DNA of 64,000 nucleotides from Ashinkailepas kermadecensis (GCA_034440615.1 JAOTOM010003189.1:1-64000), one strand, 5' to 3'; counted from the stretch's first letter, positions 33,601 through 45,684 are shown. Translations and numbers: made by a program. The notes: generated by a model not told the origin, from the sequence alone.

Positions 33601-34809
33601 TGTTCGACCTCAGATATAGCCTACCTGCATGCCAAGAATCATCCCAGCAGTCTGATTAATGTTGATGTTCGATCGATAAACCAATTGAGTAGAAGGCGAC
33701 AGGAGTGATGCGTGAGAATCTTCTTCGTCAAAGTTCACATGCTGAATCCTATTTGTTCTGTGCCCGTCATCCGTGCAGAGGATCGTTGGGCCTGACCGTC
33801 CGTCCTTCGCGAGACGGAACGGAAGCCACCAGGAGCAGCGAGCCGCCTCCTCCGGCGCCAGGCGTGAGAAAGTCAGCGCTGAAAGGCGGGGGCAGGTCCG
33901 ACTATGTCGACCGCTATTCGTCACAGTGTCCGCCAGTCCTCAACTCTTTGATGCAGCGGCGAAATGGGGCCTCCACCCGCCCCTCGACCCACCTGTGCAC
34001 CCCTGTCACAGAGGCGGAGCCAGGTCCGGCCGGAGGGGAGGCGTCACGTCGCCTCACTGTCGGGCGTTGAGGCGCACTGGCCACCGCTATCACCGACACC
34101 GACTTCAACCCGGACCTTCCAGTTCCTGGCGACGCCCGTGCGCGACACTTGGGCTCCGATTGAGCGCCTTTGATCCATTCAGCGCCACTCGGTCTGCTCA
34201 GTCCGGTACTACGGCCGGGCGCATATTAGCCAGACATGTTTTACACTTCGCCGCGCCAAAGTTAATCTAGCTGAAACTATTGTGGTAGCGGCGCCTTTGG
34301 CCGGCCGGCGGGTCTGTTCGCACCTCCTTTGACCGTGCGGACGGCGGCCGGCGACAAACAGATTAGTCGGCATCCTGAAAGGCGGCGCGGCACCGTCACA
34401 TGATCGGCACCCTTTGTGGACGGGTGGACGACGGCGGCCGCCAGGTCAGTCACTCTACGGCAGTCGGTCCGACCTGCTGCGCATGCGCGTGCTTGAGGAA
34501 AGAAATGCCCGGTGGATGCTGCAGCAAGTTGCATGGGGTAGCGACGGATTTTTTTAAGACGGGACGAGAAGGTCATATATCCATGCTTCCCATGTAACGC
34601 CATAAAGGACATCGAGGACATGACAGTTCAACGCTGGATAAGAGCCACAGTGCTGAGCTTATGAATGGAAGATAGTACAATAAAAAAAGCAATTGAGATC
34701 CCCTAATTAATGTTACATCCTGAGTTCTGGAGAGACTGCCGACCCATATGTCATACCATGGCAAATCTCTGCAGCATCACATATACGAAGCCTGGTGCTT
34801 AATCCACTG
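33601..34809. other. GC/CpG-rich block, no gene assigned
   Basis: 33750-34500 is CpG-rich on both strands with open frames up to 165 codons, none with a motif. It may be unannotated regulatory or exonic sequence; I see no splice-consistent protein. Confidence 0.4.
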
Positions 34810-35389
34810 CCATAAAGTCATAAAGTGTTAAGGCTTCATAAGAGCCACAGGGGCCCACCTGGGTTAAGCCTATCTAGAAAAGGTACTAGAAATGTACATA
34901 CTCTCACCCCAATCAATCCATTATCTCAAGTTCCTAGGGAGCTATATATCCCAGCCTATCTAGCACCATTCACTTGCTATTGCATAACACACTCAACAAT
35001 TACAAACTCCTCCCATCATACCCATTGTGCTACCATAGACAGTCTCATCAGCATCACACCCCGAAGGAAGGTGCTGAATCCATTGCTAGGTACATCCTAT
35101 ATAAAGTTATAAATCATTTAGACTTAATAAGAGACCCAAAGGCCCATCCAGTTAAGTCTGTAAATGGAAGATACCATAAGCCTGGTAAAAAGACCAACCC
35201 CAACCATCCCACATCCTGAAGAAACCAGTCCTCCAATATCCCAAACACCTATCAATGCCTATCTACCCTAGCTATTCAGCCCTATTCCCCTGATCTCTCT
35301 TAACACATGTGGATTGAATGCCATATCAATAATTTTCCAACTACATCCATGCCTGCTTAAAGGGGTCTGTGCCGTGCACACTTACTTAA

Positions 35390-35721
35390 CATAAATGTCA
35401 CCCATCCATCACAAATTAGAACTCAAAAACAAAATTTTTATGTCTAAAAATTTGTCCACCCTACTTTTAAATACATTCAATGAGGAACTCCCCACAACAT
35501 CAGCAGGCAGCCCATTCCACTGATCAACAACCCTTTGACTGAAGACCTGTTGTCGCTTAACTGTTCTACACCTCAACTTGTCTAACCTGAATTGATGACC
35601 CCTATGTGATACTCTAAACTGAAGAGCTTGCCATTCAAATTGACCTGATCTAGTCCTTTAACAATTTTGTACATTTCAATCATGTCCCCCCTTAATCTCC
35701 TATACTTGAGTGAGTACATAT
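35390..35721 (-). pseudogene. C-terminal part of LINE ORF2, cut off by the hAT insertion
   Basis: The minus strand matches the sibling segment RRLRGDMIEMYK...VKGLDQ..., RGHQFRLDKLRC and VDQWNGLPADV found on + at 44500-44790. It abuts the hAT left end at 35722, and its missing N-terminal neighbour resumes at 40067. Confidence 0.88.
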
Positions 35722-36285
35722 TAAAGAGTCCATCGAATAGTCGGATAATCGATTAATTCGACGAATACGAATATTCGAATTCGTCGGCAGAAAAATCTTG
35801 TAACCGATAAATACTATTATTCCGAATATTCGCCAGCGTTTGCTTCTTCCCGTGTGTCAAGGTCACGGTCAGTGAATTCTTGATGTAGAACTAGAATTTC
35901 TGTGTTTTGGGCTCAACGAACTCAATACAAAGATAAACGCAATTTTTTATCCCCCGGCCTGATGGTACCAGCCGCATTGCAGCGCACGTGCCTGCCGCCG
36001 AAAATCAAACCAATACCTGTCTGTTGTGAACTGCTGATCCGTTCAGTTTTCAAATTTCAGCGTATCGGGTGGTGTGTGTTTTGTGCTTCGTGCTCTGTGA
36101 GGCCGTTATAATCTTGCAGCGGATTTTTGGCATATTGTGAGGGTTCACGGGCGGATCCAGAAGGGGATACGGGGCTATAGCCCCCCCCTGAAGCCAGGGC
36201 TTGCCCTCTCGTAAGCCGAGGTCCCCCCCCCGCAAAACTCATGTCCCATTCCCTCCCGCTAGTCAACCGCATTTTGCCCTTGCAT

Positions 36286-36369
36286 CTGACGAATTTTACC
36301 TTTCCCCTGACGAATTTTACCTTTCCCCTGACGAATTTTACCTTTCCCCTGACCAATTTTACCTTGCCC
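36286..36369 (+). repeat. 21-bp minisatellite, four units, inside the hAT element
   Basis: TGACGAATTTTACCTTTCCC repeated with a final variant TGACCAATTTTACCTTGCCC. Confidence 0.93.
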
Positions 36370-37032
36370 CCTTAGGAGTAGACCCCCCCCCGTGGATGAA
36401 ATCCTGGATCCTCCCCTGGTGACAACTAATAAGTTTAGGGTCGAGGGATTTGTATCATTTTGGTCAAAATATGGTGTGATTTATGACATCAAAACCGCCA
36501 ATATTTGTGATGAAAAACGCCGAAAAAAATATTTTGAGGGGCTTTACTTTGACAAAATATGATGTAGCTATGTTTACATGTTAAAGATTCGGTTTTGGCT
36601 TCTTACGTGGATGACATTCCTTGTTAGCAATCATCTATTTCCAGATGATTTCCAGTTTCCACCCAGATACCAATTTCCACCAATTAGTCAAACTCGACCA
36701 TACTTAAGGATTTAACACGGGGATCGCAAACAATGAATTATCTAATGTAAGACACAATTGATAAAAAAGGACATCTGAAAAGTCGTTCTACACATGCTAT
36801 ATTTTTTCCGAAAATACGTTTCATATTTCTTTTGTAAAAGAGTAATCTACCCACGTAATTTTTACCAAAACAGCCGATTTGGGTGAAAAATATTCTACAT
36901 CCTTATGATCACATAAATCCATCGATCCTATGTAAGTTGTATAAAAAACACTCACAATTGGCCTCAAAATCCAAACTTTAAGATACATACATAGGTGAGC
37001 TGGTGATTCTGATCCTAGTCCAGCCGGAAGCA

Positions 37033-38981
37033 TGTCTGAAGGAAGCAGTGAGGATGAATCAGTAAAGGAAGAGGAGATGACGTACTCTGCTGAGAAAGTG
37101 CTTAAGAAAGCGCCAACAAGCGTCGTTTGGGACTTTTTTTTATTTCAAGGGACATAAAGACTCCAAAATGCCAGACCCGACACGTGTGTTCTGTAAGCTT
37201 TGTCCGGCCCAAAAGGCAGGCATGGCATATCATCCTAGCACAACGAGTCTGACAAGTCACATGACTAATCACCATAAACAGGATTACGAATCGAAGAAGA
37301 ATCCGGCAGGCGACAAGAACTCAATAAAGAGCTTCTTCTTCCCCAAGGAAAAAAGGTGGTCAAATGGAATAAAAATTCCGATAAGTGGAAGTCCATGACC
37401 TCAGCGATAGCCAAGTGGTGTGTTAAAGACACCAGGCCAGCCGCCATCGTCGGTGACGACGGTTTCATCAGTGTGATGGCTCTGGCTTGTCTGGAGTATG
37501 ACGTGCCCTGTGAGATAACCATCACAAAATACATAGACGACATGTACGCCAAGGAGTCGGCTCGGGTCAAGGAGGAACTGAAGCAGTTGGAGTTCGTGGC
37601 CACTATTACTGATGGTGGAAGCTCAAGCAACGCACGCAGTTTCCAGGAGACCGGGGTGCACGGGATCACCGATGATTTCCAGATGAAATATTTCACGCTG
37701 GGCGTGAAAGAGGTAAAGGAGTCGCATACCGCCGTCAACTATTGAAAGAATACGGAAAAGATCACCGAAGAATTTGTTGTGAAGGATAAAGTCGTCCTGA
37801 CTACCACTGACAACGAGAACAAGATGCGCGCCGCGTTCAAAGACAATGAGAGGAATGGCTGTTTCGAACATATCCTCCACTCCAGCCTGACGGAGGGGCT
37901 CACCAAAGAGAAGGCGGTCAATAACATCGTCCTAAAGCAGAGGAAGATTATTGCCAAGCACAACAAGTCATACGTCGTCAAATATGGTTTGGAGGAGGCT
38001 CAGAAACATCTGGGGATAAAGAAAAAAACCCTCGTTCAGGATGTCGTCAACAGATGGGGGAGTACCCGAGCGTCTACCTCGTCGATCTTGGACGACGAGA
38101 AGGTCGAGAAGGACACCTCTACCTCAATGTTTCTCGGGGATGAGCTGGAGGGCTTCATGAACGCTAAGGCCATCAACATGGCTCTCCAGAAGTACAATTT
38201 CAAGACCAAAGAGAAGCTCAAGGACTTTCAACTCACGCGAGCTGACATGAAGAAAATACAGCAGCTTAACTCATTTTTGACCACGTTTGACATGTACTCT
38301 ACGACCCTGGGAGGAAACAAATTTGTAACAGCCTCAGTCGCCATGTCAGTCATGAAGTCGATTGAGAAACAGCTGGAGGCCAGCGAGGAGGACGCAGTGT
38401 ACATCTCCAACATGAAGGACATAATTATGAAGGACTTCAAAGAAAGAACCCAGAAAAATGTTAATATTCCGTTCCTGATGAAGGCTACCGCTCTTGATCC
38501 GAGGTTTCTCAAGATGAAGGTCATCTCAGACAAGTCCAAGCGGGACTCGGTGTACAAGGAATTGGCTCAGGAAGCAAGGGAGGCCAAGGATCTCCACAAG
38601 GCCAAACATTCCTCCCCGGAAAAGCCTGCCACGAGTGAACCCGTGATCAAGAAAAGGAAGATGGGACTGGAGTGGCCAGAATCATCGTCCGAAGACGAAG
38701 ATGATAATGATATGGAAGAGATTGATCGGGAGGTTCGAAATTATCGAGCTGAGTCTGATATTTCCAGAGACGAGGAAGACGTTCTTTCCTGGTGGAGAGA
38801 ACGCAAGCTAAAGCATCCAAACTTGGCACGTCTCGCAAGGAAGTACTTGTGTGTGCCCGCCACTTCCACCCAGTCGGAACGAGTGTACTCCAGCCTCGGC
38901 TGGTTGCTCAACAAGAGGCGACTCCAACTTTCAGAAGACCACGTGAACGTGCAAATGTTCCTGAAACAAAACATGTTGTAG
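37033..38981 (+). pseudogene. hAT transposase with BED zinc finger, disabled by three lesions
   Basis: The frame starts MSEGSSEDESVKEEE at 37033. The BED finger reads TSVVWDFF, then after a shift in an 8-T run (37132-37139) GHKDSKMPDP, FCKLC and SLTSHMTNHH. A second shift occurs in the A-run near 37350. Then SDKWKSMTSAIAKW, ATITDGGSSSNARSF (first catalytic Asp region) and, past a TGA at 37743-37745 that replaces a probable Trp, VVLTTTDNENKMRAAF (second Asp region). The acidic linker SSSEDEDDNDMEE follows. WWRERKLKHPNLARLARKYL and CVPATSTQSERVYSSLG, the hAT dimerisation domain, end in VNVQMFLKQNML. Total about 648 codons, normal for ZBED-like transposases. Only two frameshifts and one stop separate it from an open gene. 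Confidence 0.92.
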
Positions 38982-40066
38982 GTTGTGTCTAACCCACTGC
39001 CGGTTTGGTCGTATAGTGTGTCACTGAGGGATATAAATAGCCCCAAATAATTACTGTTTTATTTAACTGCCAATGTATTCTGATCGCAGACCTTTATAAA
39101 TGAACAATAGTCCCTTTACCATGAGGCAGAGGCTATTTGCATCCCTTTTGATGATTTGTATCGACTTCATTGGTGAGGTCTACCTACTTAATCTGTATGT
39201 ATGTTCTAATAAAATGCCAAAATTCAAATACCTACTGTTTTATGTTTCCCTTCCTAACCTAACCTATTTTCTGTGTTTCGAGTATTTTTATTTCGCGCCA
39301 GCTCAGAGCGTAATTTTGTTTCCTTGACTAAAATGAGAAATTCAGATTTTCAAATGGAAATTGGGACGTCTATTAATTTTTTTAAAAATTGTTTCTTCTT
39401 CCATCAAAGAGGTTCAAAAGCATGGGAAACCCCCCTTCCTCTCTAAATTTAAAATATCTACAAACTCCAGCACACTGTACAGTGTACAGTGTCAATTACA
39501 GTGAAATAACAGTGCTGGTTATTCGAACTTGGTGTTGGTATTGAATGCACAGTGATCGCTCTTACCGACAAGGAGAAGCGTTGTGATGATTACACCGAAA
39601 TATGCCTGGGTGAATTAGTCAAAATGTAAAAAAAATATCAAAGTTAAAACGCGACTGCTAAAACGTGATCGTGCTGTGTTGGAGCACGATCACAAAATAA
39701 TATATAAACGCAAATTACAATCAACCCCGCACGGGGAATACAATTTATACCCATAAATAAAACGCACAAATTTATATAAATGCATTTTAAAAGTTCAGAC
39801 AAAAGCACAAATATTTTTACTGCAGAGAAAAGTTTGGACAAAAAGTATTTCCAAAACTAAAGTTTTCATGTTTGGTAGTTATCGTGAAATAATTTCTTTG
39901 GTTTCGTTCTGTATTCGGATGCTGATTTCATGCAATTAGATTAATCGAATTAATCGCCAACGAACATAGGATGATCGAATAGCCGAATATTCGTCGTATT
40001 TTGAAGGCGAATAATCGTATTCGTCGGCAGGCAAAAAAGCATCCGAATTTGCTCTTTAGTACATAT

Positions 40067-41757
40067 CCAATGCCACAAGCCTTTCTCCATATTCTAAGTT
40101 ACCTATTTCACTGATGAGTCTAGTTGCTTTGCGCTGCACTCTTTCTAACATGTCTATATCTTTTTATAGGTAGGGGCTCCATGCTTGTACAGAATATTCC
40201 AAGTGGGGTCGCACATATGCTGAGTACAGTTTTTTCATGACTTCCTTGCTCTTATATATCACACTTCTATTAATGAGTCCCAGCATTCTGAGTGCCCTGT
40301 TCCTAGCTGAGCTACATTGTTTTTCTGCTTTAAGGTCTCTTGAAAACAACACACCTAAGTCCCTTTCCTCTTCAATAACATCCAGTTCCCTCCCTCCCAT
40401 TGTATATCTTAAAGTCTCGCCTCCAGACCCCAGATGCATAACCTTACACTTGTCATAGTTGAAAGACATCTGCCATTGAACAGCCCACTTGTTTAGGTCC
40501 TCCAAGTCTAGTTGAATATTTATAGATTGATCACAACTGTTTGCCACTCCTACCAGCTTGATGTCATCAGCAAATTTGAACACTATTCCTCAGCCCTACC
40601 TCAATGTTATTCACAAAGATGATAAAGAGAAGTGGCCCTAGAACAGAGCCCTGTGGTACTCCACTCAGAACATCCTTCCAATCAGATTTACATCCATTTA
40701 ACATTACCCTTTGTTTCCTTCCCCTCAACCATGCTTCAATCCAACCTAGAACTTTTCCAACAATCCCATGTTGCTGTAGTTGATGAATTAGCCTTCCATG
40801 TGGAACTTTATCAAAAGCTTTGCTAAAGTCCAAGTACACAACATCCATCCTGCTTTGATTGTCTACTTCTTTAGTAACATACTCCATGAACTCCAAAAGG
40901 TTAGTTAAACAAGACCTTCGAGATCGAAATCCATGTTGAGTATCCCTTAAAAGATTATGCCTATCAAGATGAATCTGAACATCCTGTTTAACCAGATTTT
41001 CTAGTACCTTGCAAACTATTGAGGTCAAACTGACTGGCCTGTAGTTCCCTACACACTTCATACTTCCCTGTTTGAAAATGTGTACTACATTTGCATGTCT
41101 CCAATCTTCAGGCACTTCAGAATATTCCATAGACCACCTGAAAATTATGCCTAGGGGAACTGCTAAAGCTTTAACACACTCTACTAAGACCCTAGCATAT
41201 ATATCATCTGGTCCTGAAGCTTTATTAGGTTTTATATTCTGCAACTGCTTTTCTACAGCTTCTGTAGTTATTGTAAGATACTCCAACCTATCACCTGTCA
41301 TGGCATAAGATTCAGTTGTTTCTATTCTACCAGAATTCTCTTTAGTAAAGACTGATGAGAATTGTTTGCTTAGGGATTCCACAATATCACAATCATCAAC
41401 CACTAATTCCCCATCTACCTCCAGTGGTCCTACACTACACTTTTTAGCCTTAAATTTGTAGAAACAAAATAATCTCTTAGCATTACCTGCTGAACATTCC
41501 CGAGCTAATTTGATTTCAGCCAGTCTTTTAGACGCCCTAACACAACACCTAACTTTATTTCTAGCTATTTTATATGATTTGAGGTTTACCTCAGAGCTAG
41601 CATATTTTAGTTTCTTGAATGCCTGTTTCTTTGACTCCAGTACATGCTTTACTTCCCTGGTCAGCCATGAAGGGTGCTTAACCATGGTTAATCTAATTTG
41701 CCTATTGGGAATGAACCTATCCTGACCTTGAAATAGTTTTATTTTATCATTCTCCAC
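40067..41757 (-). pseudogene. CR1-like LINE reverse transcriptase (minus), broken
   Basis: Minus-strand blocks: HPSWLTREVKHVL (linker), IKPNKASGPDDIYARVL, NVVHIFKQGSMKCVGNYRPV, DTQHGFRSRRSCLTNLLEF, MDVVYLDFSKAFDKVPH, WLRGRKQRVMLNG, SGVPQGSVLGPLLFIIFVNN, then after a frameshift near 40580 FKFADDIKLVG (catalytic FADD), KCKVMHLG, YVRPHLEYSVQAWSPYL. A TAA at 40164-40166 stands where the sibling at 44.4 kb has Glu. The reading resumes as KDIDMLERVQRKATRL and is then cut by the hAT element. Closely related to the copies at 24.4 and 44.1 kb. Confidence 0.92.
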
Positions 41758-41828
41758 ATTTCATAAGCATCTAAGCCCTTCAATAAGTCTGCCCAATGAA
41801 TTTCATTCAGGAAGATCCTGAACTCATT

Positions 41829-42580
41829 CTAATTCCCTTTAGCAAAATTTGGAATCAATGTCTTATTGGTTCCTACACTTCCAACATACAATGAGAAGCG
41901 CATAATGTTGTGATTACTATTACCCAAGGTCTCTCCTATGTTCACATTTTGTACAAAATTTTCCTGATTAGTAAGCACAAGATCTAATATTTCATTTTCC
42001 CTTGTAGGTTCATGTATCATTTGAAAGGAGAAATTTTCCTCAAAACAATCCATGAAACTTCTTCCTCATTTGTTTAGACCTATAGTTTGCTTCTCAATCC
42101 TGTTATGTTGAAATCCCCCAACAAAACAGTTCTCTCCTGTACTCTCCTACTTATCTCTTCCTGCATCAACCTGTCCATGTTTTCATTCTGGTCTGGAGGT
42201 CTATAGAATGCCCCAATCCTAAATTTTGTTCCATTCTTCAGAATGATATCTAACCACAAGGATTCTACTCCTTCATTATGTACACTATCCTCTATGGAAT
42301 GACATTTCATTACTTGTCTGACATACAAGAGTATACCTCCTCCTATCCTTGCCTTCCTTTGATAAGCATGCATGTTGTAGCCTGTCAATTCAAATTCCTG
42401 CAAGTTGTCTCCAAAAATGCTTTCATTAACCCATGTCTCTGTTATGCGTACCAAATCTAGCTTTTCAGACAACATATATGCATGCAGTTCCCCAATTTTG
42501 TTCCTAACACTTCTGGCATTGACATAAAAACATGATAAACTATTCCTTCCCTTGCTTGCAAGACTTCTCTCTTTATCAGC
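41829..42580 (-). pseudogene. CR1-like LINE endonuclease domain (minus), broken
   Basis: FYVNARSVRNKIGELHAY, LDLVRITETWVNE, LTGYNMHAYQR, GGGILLYVRQ, RIGAFYRPPDQ and LLGDFNITG are followed by a frameshift near 42080, then EENFSFQMIHEPTRENEILD and LGNSNHNIMRF (catalytic block, SNH for the usual SDH). An APE-type nickase that opens the target for retrotransposition. Same architecture as the 3.4-4.2 kb copy. Confidence 0.9.
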
Positions 42581-42600
42581 TACATTCCCCCATGACCTGC

Positions 42601-42825
42601 CTAGTTTGCCTGTTTCCTATTGAGAGCCTCCTCATACCTATTGCTAAGCAATTCAACTCCTCTCTTGCTCAAATGTAACCCATCTAATGCAAACATTTCA
42701 GTCTTCCCCCAGAAATCCCCCACAAATCCAAGAACCCCACCCCAAGCTCCTTGCAAATCTTGGCCACCCTGGTATTCAGCCCAATGGCCCTCGAGTACCA
42801 CTCTATAGTTGCATTTACCGCCATG
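42601..42825 (-). pseudogene. C-terminal end of LINE ORF1 (SGNH esterase), truncated
   Basis: The minus strand reads IEWYSRAIGLNTRVAKICKE, then after a frame change KTEMFALDGLHLSKRGVELL and SNRYEEALNRKQAN-stop. It aligns with ALAANARVGRLCNELG and DGLHFSEKGVQVL of the 4.3-5.3 kb ORF1. The 5' truncation lies just upstream. Confidence 0.85.
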
Positions 42826-42830
42826 TATAG

Positions 42831-43379
42831 CATACACCTTTTACTAGCATAATGCGTCATTTATAAGCGTGATTGAAAACACAAAAGGTTCATGGCTTAA
42901 CGAGAACCAGAAGGCCTATCATGAACGGAAGATATTACTGAACGGAAGATACTATTTGCAGCATATCCTACTATCTATCTGATCAAATATATCATGACAC
43001 CGGAAGAAAACAGCAATCATGTTCTTAAAAATATGCAGTGAAGGACTTTCCATCATCTCAGGAAGCTCATTATAATTATTTACTTTTCTTCTACTTCGTC
43101 CGAACGTCCCCTGTCGTTCCCTCGATTCCACCGACTATGCCCTCGATGAGCTAGTGCGGCTGACCTCGTTGACATCGAGGTCAACGGCATAACAGAAATT
43201 ATCGACAGTATTATCAAACAATTGCAATAAGGGACCCCACTACCTAGCAAGGGTCTACCATAGCCGCACCTACACAGTGCACACATAATAGCATCGATCT
43301 CACTCCATCCACTCCAAATTCTCATCCCCATATGACACAACTTGGAATTGAAAATAAGGTCTCAGATCTTACAAAATCC
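42831..43379. other. Unassigned spacer between LINE copies
   Basis: No coding or repeat signal beyond short inverted words near GACATCGAGGTCAACG (43169). Confidence 0.4.
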
Positions 43380-43890
43380 ATCTACAGTGTTTTTTTTAAT
43401 AGGTTCCGTGATGGACTCTCAACTACATCACCAGGGAGCCGATTCCATTGATCAATCACCAAATGACTGAAAACCTGCTGTCGTTTAGCCGTCCTATGCC
43501 TTGACTCGCCTAACCTGAATTGACGATCCCTTTGTGGTCCCTTAAATTGAAGAACATTCCGATTGACATTATCTAACCCGTTAGCTGTCTTAGGCATCTT
43601 AATTATATCACCCCTTAATCTCCTATGCTCCAGTGAGTACTTATGTAATGTCATAAGCCTCTCCCCATACTCTAACTTGTCATGTCCACTGAAAAGCCCA
43701 GTAGCTTTGCACTGCACCCTTTGAAGCATATCTATATCCCTTTCCACGGAGGGACTTCATGCCTGTATGCTATATTCCGAATTTGGTCGAACATAGGCAA
43801 GTCACAATTTTGTATCATCACCACCTTCTCGTTGTATTGCACACTCCTATTTCAGAAAGAGTTGGTTATGCTTACAAAAACATGCAACGT
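43380..43890 (-). pseudogene. Older CR1-like LINE, C-terminal fragment (minus)
   Basis: The minus strand reads ERDIDMLQRVQCKATGLFSG, LEYGERLMTLHKYSLEHRRL, RGDIIKM and VIDQWNRLPGDVV, the C-terminal half of ORF2. Upstream, 43890-43750 is a degraded match to VRPHLEYSVQAWSP. It is clearly more diverged than the copy beside it at 44.1 kb and lies in the opposite orientation. Confidence 0.83.
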
Positions 43891-44084
43891 CTGGTAAATA
43901 AACATTGAAAGGCGTGGTTAACTTACGAACTTGCTAGTTAGCCAACACCCTTGGGAAAGTGAATGTATGAACTTTAATAATTTATTGATGTTGACTGAAA
44001 AGAACATGTGTACTTTCTTAAAAACTCATCCCAAATATCTGTCTTAGGCTTTGGGTTTCTGTTTCGGCTTAGGAGTGCATGAAC

Positions 44085-44905
44085 TGTCTTTCAACTATGA
44101 TAAGTGTAAGGTTATGCATCTGGGGTCTGGAGGTGAGACTTTCAGATATACAATGGGAGGGGGGAGGGGAACTGGATGTTATTGAAGAGGAAAGGGACTT
44201 AGGTATGTTGGTTTCAAAAGACCTTAAAGCAGAAAAACAATGTATCTCAGCTAGGAACAGGGCACTCAGAATGCTGGGACTGATTAATAGAAGTGTGATA
44301 TATAAGAGCAAGGAAGTCATGAAAAAAAACTGTACTTAGCATATGTGCGACCCCACTTGGAATATTCTGTACAAGCATGGAGTCCTTACCTAGAAAAATA
44401 TATAGATATGTTAGAAAGAGTGCAGCGCAAAGCAACTAGACTCATCAGTGGAATAGGTAACTTAGAATATGGAGAAAGGCTTGTGGCATTAGATATGTAC
44501 TCACGCAAGTATATGAGATTAAGGGGGGACATGATTGAAATGTACAAACTTGTTAAAGGACTAGATCAGGTTAAATTGAAGGACGCTCTTCAGTTTAGAG
44601 TATCACATAGGGGTCATCAATTCAGGTTAGACAAGTTGAGGTGTAGAACAGTTAAGCGACAACAGGTCTTCAGTCAAAGGGTTGTTGATCAGTGGAATGG
44701 GCTGCCTGCTGATGTGGGGAGTTCCTCACTGAATGTATTTAAAAGTAGGGTGGACAATTTTTTTAGACAGGAAAATTTTGTTTTTGAGTTCTAGTTCGTG
44801 GTGTGTGTAGAAATGTACTTTTATAGTATCTTTTCTTGATAGGCTTAACCCAGATGGGCCCCTGTGGCTCTTATTAAGCCTTAGCACTTTATGACTTTAT
44901 GACTT
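44085..44905 (+). pseudogene. CR1-like LINE, 3' fragment with tail (plus)
   Basis: Starts at LSFNYDKCKVMHLGSGGE, then ELDVIEEERDLGMLVSKDLK, NRALRMLGLINRSVIYKSKE, a small frameshift near 44330, RPHLEYSVQAWSPYLEK, LERVQRKATRLISGIGNLEY, RRL-type RLRGDMIEMYKLVKGLD and VDQWNGLPADVGSSS, ending FFRQENFVFEF-stop at 44794. About 110 bp of 3' region follows, with GGCTTAACCCAGATGGGCCC and the tail ACTTTATGACTTTATGACTT. A 5'-truncated insertion. It gives the unbroken version of the site the hAT element hit in the 34.8-42.8 kb copy. Confidence 0.9.
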
Positions 44906-45004
44906 AACTGCTAGTGGTTATCTAGCCCCCACCCAAATATGCTATCACTACGCCTAGGTGAAATCTCAAATTTCACGACTTTCGGATGGATAAGATAAGT
45001 CCAC

Positions 45005-45684
45005 TCCCACCGCTTTGGAACCGGCTGGATTCTTGTTCGTTGTGTTCTTGCGATCACGGGAAGATACTTTTTATCTAGATTTTACCAAAATTTCATGTGG
45101 TCGCAAAATTTGCCCCCTCCAGCTGCCGCAGAGCCCAGTCGGCCGGCCGGCAATGAGAGTACAGACGATGCGTTGCCAGCGGCCTTGACACACTACTAGA
45201 GATATAAATCTGCAGGAATTATCTGGCCCAAACCCGACTTGAACCCGACCTGTGAAGTACCAGACCCGGTACGTGCCCGACGAAGTCTCAGGCCCGGTCC
45301 AAGCCCAACTTTTGAATGGAGTGCTACGCAGGAGTTGACGGCCAGGTCCGATAGGGGCCTGCTTGGGCCTTTGTCGGGCCCGGGGGTAGGGTCCTCGGGG
45401 CTGAGTTGCCACCTCTACAGACTACCTCTACAGACTACCTCATACCTCATAGGGGCCTGCTTGGGCCTTTGTCGTGCCCGGGGGTAGGGTCCTCGGGGCT
45501 GAGTTGCCACCTCTACAGACTACCTCATACGCACATGCCGTAGTATCTTAGCGGTTCATACTCTATTAGGACATAAAAGCTAATCAGGGATTTTTTACCC
45601 ATGCTGAAGAAAACCACAGCTAAACAAACGGTTTATATTTCACCGAATGCCTGGGCGTCAGTGCAAATGATGGTATGCTCCAAA
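45005..45684 (+). repeat. Left copy of an inverted repeat pair (partner at 51377-51866)
   Basis: CTTTGGAACCGGCTGG, TTTTACCAAAATTTCATGTG, GTCGGCCGGCCGGCAATG, ACTAGAGATATAAATCTGCA and GGGTTTTTT-side sequences are found in reverse complement and reversed order at 51.4-51.9 kb. This copy carries an internal 98-bp duplication that the partner lacks. Confidence 0.88.
45351..45535 (+). repeat. 98-bp tandem duplication
   Basis: ATAGGGGCCTGCTTGGGCCT recurs at 45351 and 45449, with GGGTAGGGTCCTCGGGGCTG repeated at the same spacing. Confidence 0.92.

Larger units (their letters stand above)
35722..40058 (+). mobile_element. hAT-superfamily DNA transposon, 4337 bp, both ends and target duplication intact
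   Basis: The target duplication GTACATAT is at 35714-35721 and 40059-40066, the 8-bp length typical of hAT. The element starts TAAAGAGTCCATCGAATAG and ends CCGAATTTGCTCTTTA, so the terminal inverted repeat is a short TAAAGAG. CGAATATTCG palindromes lie close to the ends (35768-35777, 35823-35832, 39984-39993), and TTCGTCGGCAG occurs near both ends; these are plausible transposase-binding sites. The interior carries a BED-finger transposase pseudogene and a 21-bp minisatellite. No other gene is seen at 35833-37032 or 38982-39980. Confidence 0.95.
34810..42830 (-). mobile_element. CR1-like LINE on minus strand, split by a hAT transposon
   Basis: Reading the minus strand: end of ORF1 (42825-42601), endonuclease (42580-41829), reverse transcriptase (41757-40067), then after the hAT element the C-terminal part (35721-35390) and the 3' region to the tail CATAAAGTCATAAAGTG at 34811. 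Without the 4337-bp hAT element and one copy of its 8-bp target duplication, the LINE is about 3.7 kb, truncated at the 5' end inside ORF1. The copy at 44.1-44.9 kb shows the uninterrupted sequence at the hAT insertion point. Confidence 0.93.

Noticed and set aside
33705..34621. Possible gene in the CpG-rich block (frames up to 165 codons)
   Set aside because: Open frames overlap on both strands as expected from GC-rich DNA, with no motif, splice pattern or paralogue.
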